From contig JAFPXF010000034.1 of NCBI GenBank assembly GCA_017394765.1, positions 1 to 5,140 on the forward strand: 5,140 nucleotides of DNA. The letters are read 5' to 3'. This DNA comes from Bacteroidales bacterium. Its GTDB lineage: Bacteria > Bacteroidota > Bacteroidia > Bacteroidales > WCHB1-69. The translations under genes were made by a program, and so were the position numbers. Positions 1 through 5,084 of the stretch are shown in pieces (positions within the stretch are counted from its first letter, which is position 1; every line of letters begins with the position of its first letter). The notes below the pieces were generated by a model. That model did not search any database. It worked only from the letters and a program-made list of their open reading frames with translations, and was not told the DNA's origin.

Positions 1-117
1 ACCTAAATCTATGAATATCAGACATTTGTCACGTAATAAACTATTGGTTATCCAGAATATGTTGAACTACAGACCGCGAAAGGTGCTTTTTTTCAATTTC
101 CCTGCAAATATTTTTTA

Positions 118-125
118 TAACTTTG
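118..125 (+). promoter_or_regulatory. Bacteroidota-type -7 promoter box (TAACTTTG)
   Basis: TAACTTTG fits the TAnnTTTG consensus of the primary sigma factor in Bacteroidota exactly. It is preceded by an AT-rich, T-run region (87-117) typical of such promoters. A clear -33 TTG element is not seen; TTTC at 97-100 is the nearest candidate. Transcription would start a few bases after the box, near 130-133, already inside the truncated GH16 frame. It therefore looks like a promoter fused to a gene fragment by rearrangement rather than the gene's own promoter. Confidence 0.5.
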
Positions 126-812
126 CCAGTTGAATTTATAACCAAACAATACGGTTTCATCGAGGCCCGCATGAAAATACCACATAGACGGGGTTTTTGG
201 CCTGCATTCTGGACTTATCGTAAAGAGGGGGGAATTACCGCTGGGGAAATAGACATTTTTGAGATTTACGGGTGTAAGAAAAAGAATCATCTTGAGACCA
301 ATGTTCACAGTTGTTACGATAATGATAATAATCACGACACTGCCGTCCTGAATCTCAAGTGCCACGATTTGAAAAATTTCGATTATACCGAATGGCATAC
401 GTATGCCATAGAATGGGACAGGAACCGCATTATATGGTATGTGGACCGGCAGCCCATCCGCATCATGAGGAATCACGGTATTATAGATACGGTTCATCTT
501 ATCCTGAATTTGGCCACCCAACAAAGAAGTGGATGCAGGGTTCGGCAGTATCCCCCTTTGGTGGATTATATGTACGTGGACTATGTCAGGACCTACTCCC
601 TGCGATGCGATGCCGAAACTGTTGTTTGGGATATTCCGAATTTTTCCACGTATGATTATAAGGTAAAAAAATCCATAACCCTCAGTGGCAATACTTCAAT
701 ACCAGAGGCGGGGGGAGTGTCGTTGCGGGCCACCCAGTACATTGAGTTGCGGCCAGGCTTTGAAGTTCCGGAAGAGGGTACACTTTTTCTCGATGTGTGC
801 CCCTGCCCATGA
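123..812 (+). CDS. 5'-truncated GH16 glycoside hydrolase (laminarinase/beta-glucanase type), probable gene remnant
   Basis: GH16 enzymes are secreted retaining endo-hydrolases acting on beta-1,3/1,4-glucans or galactans. The frame shows the GH16 core: YGFIEARMKIP (about residues 10-20), GFWPAFW (24-30), then the catalytic motif EIDIFE with nucleophile Glu42, assisting Asp44 and acid/base Glu47. The later strands include WHTYAIEW and MYVDYVRTY (to about residue 158). A C-terminal tail (about 184-229) has a beta-rich pattern, GGVSLRATQYIELRPGFEVP, seen at the end of many secreted Bacteroidota proteins. The signal peptide and first strands are missing. The only upstream start is TTG at 123, which overlaps the promoter box; the first in-frame ATG is at 171. 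The missing head (WHDEFN motif) does occur further right, at 1291 and 2007. The substrate cannot be told. The stop TGA overlaps an ATG (ATGA at 809-812). Family assignment is firm; activity is doubtful. Confidence 0.8.
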   Translation: MPVEFITKQYGFIEARMKIPHRRGFWPAFWTYRKEGGITAGEIDIFEIYGCKKKNHLETNVHSCYDNDNNHDTAVLNLKCHDLKNFDYTEWHTYAIEWDRNRIIWYVDRQPIRIMRNHGIIDTVHLILNLATQQRSGCRVRQYPPLVDYMYVDYVRTYSLRCDAETVVWDIPNFSTYDYKVKKSITLSGNTSIPEAGGVSLRATQYIELRPGFEVPEEGTLFLDVCPCP

Positions 813-847
813 AAAAAACATGTTTCATTGTTAACATAGAAACGAAT

Positions 848-1282
848 ATGAAAAAAACGAATGTCATAAAACCGCTTGTCCTCTGCCTGTTTTGTCTGCT
901 TGCCTTCGCCGGCTGCCAGAAAAAGTATCCGAGTGTTTACGAATACACAGGGGTATGGGATTTTACCATTCAATTAGACCTGGAAGATCCTCCGGAAAAT
1001 TATAGCAATGTGTTTGTTGCTGACACGATTATAAATTATACCGGAAGAATAGCCCATGCGGGCGGCGGCTTGCTCTTGATTGAATTCAACCAAAACGAGT
1101 GTATGGAAGTCTATTTGACGGATGAAGGAAAGTTGTTAGAAGAGTACCCACACCGTAATCGATATTACTCAGGATATTTTCAGTATTATGGGAGGTTCTT
1201 AGATTGCAATCATGTGGAAATGTTTTTTCATACTTATCATTATGTTACAACATATAAGGTTAAAGGCACAAAAGTGAAATAG
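848..1282 (+). CDS. Small outer-surface lipoprotein, copy 1 (family not recognised)
   Basis: The product is 144 aa. Residues 1-22 form a type II signal peptide: Lys-rich start, hydrophobic core, and lipobox LAFAGC with the lipidated Cys23. The mature part begins QKKYP and carries a YEYTGVWDF strand. A block at residues 59-87 (DTIINYTGRI through NQNECME) is shared almost exactly with copy 2. The spaced aromatic and Gly pattern ending in YKVKGTK suggests a small all-beta, lipocalin-like fold, which is inference. I chose the ATG at 848. The frame extends upstream to an ATG at 809 overlapping the GH16 stop, but in copy 2 the equivalent upstream ATG runs into a stop after seven codons, while the ATG matching 848 is conserved. 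Placement directly after a GH16 gene suggests co-transcription and a possible carbohydrate-related surface role. No enzymatic motif is seen. Confidence 0.75.
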   Translation: MKKTNVIKPLVLCLFCLLAFAGCQKKYPSVYEYTGVWDFTIQLDLEDPPENYSNVFVADTIINYTGRIAHAGGGLLLIEFNQNECMEVYLTDEGKLLEEYPHRNRYYSGYFQYYGRFLDCNHVEMFFHTYHYVTTYKVKGTKVK

Positions 1283-1290
1283 GGACCATT

Positions 1291-1527
1291 ATGAGGAAAA
1301 TTATTTTAATCACTATCACCATGATAACATGTTCTTCCCTTTTCGGGCAGACACCTGTCACCGATCCGCACTGGGTTTTGGACTGGCACGATGAGTTCAA
1401 TTTCTTCGACACCACAATATGGATAAAGGGGGAGTCTTTGCGGGCCACCCAGTACATTGAGTTGCGGCCAGGCTTTGAAGTTCCGGAAGAGGGTACACTT
1501 TTTCTCGACGTGTGCCCCTGCCCATGA
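1291..1527 (+). CDS. Internally deleted GH16: secreted 78-aa head-to-tail fusion without catalytic domain
   Basis: Residues 1-19 are a Sec signal peptide with likely cleavage near SLFG/QTP. Residues 20-48 are the GH16 N-terminus (WVLDWHDEFNFFDTTIW). From residue 49 the sequence jumps in frame to the GH16 C-terminal tail (SLRATQYIELRPGFEVP...) and ends DVCPCP, exactly like the 123-812 product. Everything between is absent, including the EIDIFE catalytic motif, so it cannot be a glycosidase. The junction lies at GGGGGAGT (1428-1435). ATG 1291 begins 8 bp after the stop of the preceding lipoprotein gene, consistent with an operon. It may be a non-functional by-product of tandem duplication, or an expressed small secreted protein; the open frame does not decide between them. 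It would be exported to the periplasm or beyond. Confidence 0.65.
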   Translation: MRKIILITITMITCSSLFGQTPVTDPHWVLDWHDEFNFFDTTIWIKGESLRATQYIELRPGFEVPEEGTLFLDVCPCP

Positions 1528-1560
1528 AAAACAAGTTCCATTGTTAATATAGAAACGAAT

Positions 1561-1998
1561 ATGAAAAGCAAGAATGTCATAAAACCGCTTGTCCTCTGCC
1601 TGTTTTGCCTGCTTGCCATCACCGGCTGCCAGAAAAAGTATCCGGGAGTTTACGAATACACGGGGGTATGGGATTTCTGTGTCCATTTAGAACAAGGTCA
1701 TTATGGCTGGTCTCATTTCACACCGACGCTGGATACGATTATAAATTATACCGGAAGAATAGCCTATGCAGGCAATGGCTTGCTCTTGATTGAGTTCAAC
1801 CAAAACGAGTGTATGGAAGCAAAGTTTGGGTACGACGGGAAAATATGGAACCCGTATAACGGCCATGCTTATTACAGCGAACAACCGCGTCTCCCGTATG
1901 GAGAGTTTATTGGCACCGAAAATATTAAAATGGATTTTAAATTAGTAAGGGGAGACAATGTGAATGTTTATCAGATAACAGGTTCCAAAAGAAATTAG
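1561..1998 (+). CDS. Small outer-surface lipoprotein, copy 2 (paralogue of the 848-1282 product)
   Basis: The product is 145 aa. Its signal peptide nearly matches copy 1, with lipobox LAITGC and lipidated Cys23, followed by QKKYP and YEYTGVWDF. Residues 1-39 and 58-86 are close to copy 1. Residues 40-57 and 87-145 are strongly diverged in sequence, though the rhythm of aromatic and Gly residues is kept (GEF, then MDF, then YQITGSK at the end versus YKVKGTK in copy 1). The same small beta-rich fold is therefore likely, with different surface loops. The start follows the preceding GH16-like stop by 33 bp; the ATG at 1524 that overlaps that stop gives only a seven-codon frame. No family name is recognised and no catalytic motif is visible. 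A partner role with the adjacent GH16 is inferred from position only. Confidence 0.75.
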   Translation: MKSKNVIKPLVLCLFCLLAITGCQKKYPGVYEYTGVWDFCVHLEQGHYGWSHFTPTLDTIINYTGRIAYAGNGLLLIEFNQNECMEAKFGYDGKIWNPYNGHAYYSEQPRLPYGEFIGTENIKMDFKLVRGDNVNVYQITGSKRN

Positions 1999-2006
1999 TT
2001 TGCACT

Positions 2007-2153
2007 ATGAAAAAAACTTACTTGTTGATTCTTGTCTTGCTTTTTGCCCGTTTTGTTTTCGGGCAGACACCTGTCACCGATCCGCACTGGGTTTTGGACT
2101 GGCACGATGAATTCAACTTCTTTGACACCACAATATGGATAAAGGGGGAGTAA
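2007..2153 (+). pseudogene. GH16 N-terminal remnant (signal peptide plus first strand), truncated next to polA promoter
   Basis: This 48-codon frame (ATG 2007, TAA 2151-2153) has a Sec signal peptide (residues 1-19). Its last 31 residues are identical to residues 18-48 of the 1291-1527 product, from FGQTPVTDPHW to TTIWIKGE. It then stops where the DNA leaves GH16 sequence, at GGGGGAGT. A full GH16 gene would continue for about 200 codons or more. It starts 8 bp after the lipoprotein stop, matching the spacing of the earlier unit. Its signal peptide differs strongly from that of the 1291 copy, although the following 96 bp are nearly identical. It is below the usual length cut-off for gene finders. 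A secreted peptide of about 29 residues could in principle be made, but a broken gene is the simpler reading. Confidence 0.7.
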
Positions 2154-2160
2154 AATTGTG

Positions 2161-2168
2161 TACTTTTG
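2161..2168 (+). promoter_or_regulatory. polA promoter, -7 box (TACTTTTG)
   Basis: TACTTTTG matches the Bacteroidota TAnnTTTG consensus and lies 59 bp before the polA start, implying a leader of roughly 50 nt. No TTG-type -33 element sits at the usual ~20-bp spacing: 2137-2144 is GGATAAAG, which is GH16-derived sequence. The upstream half of the promoter may have been replaced by the GH16 remnant. Confidence 0.55.
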
Positions 2169-2227
2169 CCATCGTGAAAATTGACATAAAAAACGCAAGT
2201 TATATAACGCAATACAATTAAGAAAAT

Positions 2228-4915
2228 ATGAAACCCAAATTGTTCCTTATTGACGCACTCGGCATGATTTTCAGGGCATATTACGCCATGATCAAGAGTC
2301 CGCGCATCACCTCCAAGGGGCTGAACACCTCCGCCATCCTGGGGTTTACCAATATGTTTTACGAGTTGCTGAAAAACGAGAAGCCCACGCACATCGCGGT
2401 GGCGTTCGACACGGGCGCACCCACCTTCCGGCACGTCGAGTTCCAGGACTACAAGGCCAACCGCGAGGCCACGCCCGACGACATCGTCAATTCGGTACCC
2501 TATATCAAGCGCATTCTTGAGGCTTTCCGCGTGCCCATCGTCGAGATGGACGGTTATGAGGCCGACGATGTGGTCGGCACCCTCGCCAAACATGCTGAAA
2601 TCGAAGGGTTTGATGTCTTCATGGTGACCTCCGACAAGGACTACGGCCAGTTGGTGTCGCCCAACATCAGGATGTACAAGCCGGGCAAGATGGGCCAGCC
2701 GGCGGAAATCTTGGGGCCCGAGGAGATTTGCCAAAAGCATGGCATCAAGCGCCCCGAGCAGGTCATCGACCTCCTGGGTCTGCAAGGCGACAGCTCCGAC
2801 AATATCCCCGGCGTGCCGGGAATCGGCCCCGTGACGGCCAAGAAGTTGCTCGCCAACTACGACACCATAGAGAACATGTACGCCGTGGGCATCAACCTTG
2901 ACAAGGAGAAACAGCGCCAGCACCTTTTGGAGTTCAAGGAACAGGCTTTGCTGTCCAAGCAGTTGGCCACCATTTTGATAGATGTGCCGATAGAGTGCAA
3001 TTTCGAGTGTATGGCCTATCACGGCCCCGATGCCGCCAAGCTCAAGGCCGTCTTCGACGAACTGGAGTTCAGGGCTCTCTCGCAGCGCGTCTTCCGCGAC
3101 CTTTCGCTGAAACCGCAGGCCCCCGCGGAGATGGATCTCTTTAACCAGGGGGACGATATCGGCCCCGAAACTCCCGCGGCCCCGCAGGAAAGCATTCTGC
3201 CACCCAAAATTGTTCCCGTTGAATCCATAGAGAATCTTCCAATTGCAACCGACCAACGACCAACACCCAGCAACCTCTGCTTTTTCGACTGGATTATGCA
3301 GGAGGAGCGTATCGCGGGTTTCGCGTTTGCTTTCGACGGAGAAACGGGATACTACCATTTTGTGGAGAGCGAACACCGCTATTACCAGTCGCTCCTGCGC
3401 TGGATTTTCACGGGTCCGCACACGGTGGTGACCTACGAGAGCAAGCCGACATACAAATATCTGAAAACATTCAGGATAGATCCGACGGTCGCGATTTTCG
3501 ACCTGCAAATCGCCCACTATCTTATCCAGCCGGAGATGAAGCACGATCTCGAACGCCTCACCTTGTCCTACCTCTCTTATTCGCTACAAGCGGAGGGCAA
3601 GGCGTTGCAAGACAGTGCTTTGGAGCGTGTGAGCTGTTATGTGCAACTCTACCCGTTGTTGCGTAAGGAATTGCAGGACAGTGAATTGGAGTCTTTGTTC
3701 CAACAGGTGGAAATGCCATTGGTGCCGGTGTTGGCCGAGATGGAGCGTACGGGCGTGAAGGTGGATGTGCCGACCTTGCAGCAGAACTCCGAAACGATGG
3801 ATGCGGAGTTGAAGGATCTTGAAAAGCAGATCTATGAATATGCGGGCACCACCTTCAACATCGGATCCCCCAAGCAGTTGGGTGAGATTCTCTTCGAGAA
3901 GTTGCATATTGTGGAGAATGCGAAGCTGACGAAGAGCAAGCAGTACCAGACCGGCGAGGAGGTGTTGTTGAAGATGGCGCACAAGCACCCCATAGTGCCG
4001 CTGATTTTGGAGTGGCGGAAGCTCAGCAAGCTGAAATCGACCTACATTGATGCGCTGCCACAGCTCATCAACCCCAAGACGGGGCGCATCCATTCGACTT
4101 TCACGCAGACCATCACCTCCACGGGGCGGCTCAGCTCCCTGAATCCCAACCTGCAGAACATCCCGGTGCGTACTGAGCGCGGGCGCGACATCCGCAAGGC
4201 CTTTGTGGCTTCCGACGACGAGCACCTGATTCTTGCCGCCGACTACTCGCAGATCGAGTTGCGCATCGTGGCGCACGTGTGCGGCGACGAGCGCATGATT
4301 GAGACTTTCCGGCGGAACGAGGACATTCACGCCTCCATGGCCGCCCACATCTTCGGGGTGCCCCAGGAGGAGGTGACCAAGGATATGCGCCGGTCCGCCA
4401 AGACGGTCAACTTCGGCATCCTCTACGGCATCTCCGCCTTCGGGCTAGCTGACCGTCTGCAGATCTCGCAGGCCGACGCGCGCCAGCTCATCACGGACTA
4501 CTACCGCAGTTTCCCGAAGATCACGGAGTACTTGAACAACACCTTGGAGTTTGCCCGCGAGCATCTCTATGTGGAGACGCTGTTGGGTCGCCGCCGCTAC
4601 ATCCGCGACATCAACGCGCAGAACGGTTTGTTGCGCAAGGCGGCGGAGCGCAACGCCATCAACGCGCCCATCCAGGGCACGGCCGCCGACCTCATCAAAA
4701 TTGCCATGGTGCGGGTGCAGCGCGAAATGGAACAACGCAACATGCAGAGCAAGATGATTTTGCAGGTTCACGACGAACTGGTCTTCGATGCCCGCAAGGA
4801 TGAGATCGAGGAGTTGAGCGAGCTGGTGCGCCGCTGCATGAGCGGTGCCATGCAGCTCTCCGTGCCATTAGACGTGGATGTCAACGCGGGACGGAACTGG
4901 TTCGAGGCGCATTAA
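2228..4915 (+). CDS. polA: DNA polymerase I, with inactive 3'-5' exonuclease domain
   Basis: This family A polymerase fills gaps and removes RNA primers during replication and excision repair. It is 895 aa, slightly shorter than E. coli Pol I (928). Residues 1-290 are the 5' nuclease: Asp9, Asp61, YKANR (75-79), EADD (111-114), SDKD (135-138), GDSSD (187-191) and a helix-hairpin-helix IPGVPGIG (193-200). Residues about 330-480 keep the outline of the 3'-5' exonuclease fold but lack its catalytic residues: no FDTET motif, Thr408 where E. coli has Asp424, and Arg467 with Ser463 where E. coli has Asp501 and Tyr497. Residues about 490-895 are the polymerase: motif A DYSQIELRI (Asp672), motif B R721-K725-F729-Y733, motif C QVHDE (Asp849). 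The protein ends NWFEAH, as is usual in the family. ATG 2228 places LFLIDALG at the expected N-terminal position; the leader is A-rich with no Shine-Dalgarno site. The gene is visibly GC-richer than the array upstream and appears to be transcribed alone. Confidence 0.97.
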   Translation: MKPKLFLIDALGMIFRAYYAMIKSPRITSKGLNTSAILGFTNMFYELLKNEKPTHIAVAFDTGAPTFRHVEFQDYKANREATPDDIVNSVPYIKRILEAFRVPIVEMDGYEADDVVGTLAKHAEIEGFDVFMVTSDKDYGQLVSPNIRMYKPGKMGQPAEILGPEEICQKHGIKRPEQVIDLLGLQGDSSDNIPGVPGIGPVTAKKLLANYDTIENMYAVGINLDKEKQRQHLLEFKEQALLSKQLATILIDVPIECNFECMAYHGPDAAKLKAVFDELEFRALSQRVFRDLSLKPQAPAEMDLFNQGDDIGPETPAAPQESILPPKIVPVESIENLPIATDQRPTPSNLCFFDWIMQEERIAGFAFAFDGETGYYHFVESEHRYYQSLLRWIFTGPHTVVTYESKPTYKYLKTFRIDPTVAIFDLQIAHYLIQPEMKHDLERLTLSYLSYSLQAEGKALQDSALERVSCYVQLYPLLRKELQDSELESLFQQVEMPLVPVLAEMERTGVKVDVPTLQQNSETMDAELKDLEKQIYEYAGTTFNIGSPKQLGEILFEKLHIVENAKLTKSKQYQTGEEVLLKMAHKHPIVPLILEWRKLSKLKSTYIDALPQLINPKTGRIHSTFTQTITSTGRLSSLNPNLQNIPVRTERGRDIRKAFVASDDEHLILAADYSQIELRIVAHVCGDERMIETFRRNEDIHASMAAHIFGVPQEEVTKDMRRSAKTVNFGILYGISAFGLADRLQISQADARQLITDYYRSFPKITEYLNNTLEFAREHLYVETLLGRRRYIRDINAQNGLLRKAAERNAINAPIQGTAADLIKIAMVRVQREMEQRNMQSKMILQVHDELVFDARKDEIEELSELVRRCMSGAMQLSVPLDVDVNAGRNWFEAH

Positions 4916-4951
4916 GGAAGTTAAGAAACTAAGAAATTAAGAGACTAAGAG
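4912..4951 (+). repeat. Short TTAAG-type imperfect tandem repeat starting at the polA stop
   Basis: Five imperfect copies of a 6-9-nt motif run in series: TTAAGGAAG, TTAAGAAAC, TAAGAAA, TTAAGAGAC, TAAGAG. The first copy contains the polA stop TAA (4913-4915). The run is purine-rich and breaks off at GTTTCGGG. Function unknown; it may simply be a slippage-prone intergenic run. Confidence 0.6.
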
Positions 4952-4960
4952 TTTCGGGTG

Positions 4961-4984
4961 TTTTTTGCCTGATGGTGCAAAAAA
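4961..4984. repeat. AT-rich inverted repeat downstream of polA
   Basis: TTTTTTGC (4961-4968) and GCAAAAAA (4977-4984) form a perfect 8-bp inverted repeat around an 8-nt loop. The stem is almost all A-T, so a weak hairpin at best. It could contribute to polA 3'-end formation but lacks a GC-rich stem. Confidence 0.35.
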
Positions 4985-5009
4985 TAAGCTAAATTGCCCT
5001 TTTTTCCTT

Positions 5010-5029
5010 GTCCGCACACGCGTGCGGAC
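5010..5029. repeat. GC-rich perfect hairpin (8-bp stem, 4-nt loop)
   Basis: GTCCGCAC (5010-5017) pairs perfectly with GTGCGGAC (5022-5029) around ACGC. It has a T-run before it (5000-5005) but no T-run after it on either strand, so it is not a standard rho-independent terminator. Alternatives are an RNA 3'-end stabiliser or a protein-binding palindrome. Confidence 0.5.
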
Positions 5030-5036
5030 ACTCCAA

Positions 5037-5084
5037 AACTCCCCTTCTGATTTTCAGAAGGGGTGCCCGAAGGGCGGGGTAGTT
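5037..5084 (-). terminator. 48-nt palindromic intergenic element, likely terminator for the convergent genes
   Basis: CCCCTTCTGA (5041-5050) and TCAGAAGGGG (5054-5063) form a perfect 10-bp stem with a 3-nt loop. Right after it GCCC-GAA-GGGC (5065-5075) forms a second small hairpin. The ends also pair: AACTCCCC (5037-5044) with GGGGTAGTT (5076-5084), leaving one bulged T. Read on the minus strand, the large hairpin is followed by AGTTTTG, so it could end the minus-strand gene just to the right; polA could end here too. The layout recalls dispersed AACTCCCC...GGGGTxGTT repeats in Bacteroidota intergenic regions; that link is from memory and unchecked. Confidence 0.5.

Larger units (their letters stand above)
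711..2151 (+). repeat. Tandem array of two ~715-bp units (GH16 tail - lipoprotein - GH16 head)
   Basis: Two consecutive units can be laid over each other. The GH16 tail at 723-793 is identical to 1438-1508 (71 bp). The lipoprotein start block 848-964 matches 1561-1677 with about 10 differences in 117 bp. An inner lipoprotein block 1022-1108 matches 1732-1818 with 7 differences in 87 bp. The GH16 head 1340-1435 matches 2056-2151 with 3 differences in 96 bp, all synonymous. Offsets stay between 710 and 716 throughout. GGGGGAGT is found at 711-718, 1428-1435 and 2144-2151, marking the left edge, middle junction and right edge. Segments between the conserved blocks, including the two signal peptides of the GH16 heads, are strongly diverged. 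Confidence 0.85.

Noticed and set aside
11..130. Short plus-strand frame from ATG 11 that could be a leftover N-terminus of GH16 in another frame
   Set aside because: Its translation lacks GH16 features such as WHDEFN and passes through an obvious promoter-like AT-rich stretch.
656..1686. Minus-strand frames across the array sharing repeated segments
   Set aside because: The similarity between them only mirrors the plus-strand GH16 tail and lipoprotein leader repeats; there is no start context or domain.
1996..2003. TAGTTTGC before the third GH16 start as a promoter
   Set aside because: The spacing inside the box is one base short and it lies only a few bases before the ATG, so a transcript would start after the start codon.
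711..2151. CRISPR array or integron attachment sites
   Set aside because: Repeat spacing is gene-sized, there are no short regular spacers, no cas or integrase gene is visible, and no palindromic site surrounds the octamer.
2018..3544. Long open frame (508 codons) on the minus strand opposite polA
   Set aside because: It lies antisense to well-conserved polA motifs, runs out into the GH16 remnant, and its Leu/Gly/His/Val-rich translation shows no domain. Long antisense frames are common opposite GC-rich coding DNA.
3584..4348. 254-codon minus-strand frame inside polA
   Set aside because: Antisense shadow of the polymerase domain with no recognisable motif.
2228..4915. Intein or frameshift in polA
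   Set aside because: The frame is continuous with all 5' nuclease and polymerase motifs in order and normal spacing; only the exonuclease residues are altered.
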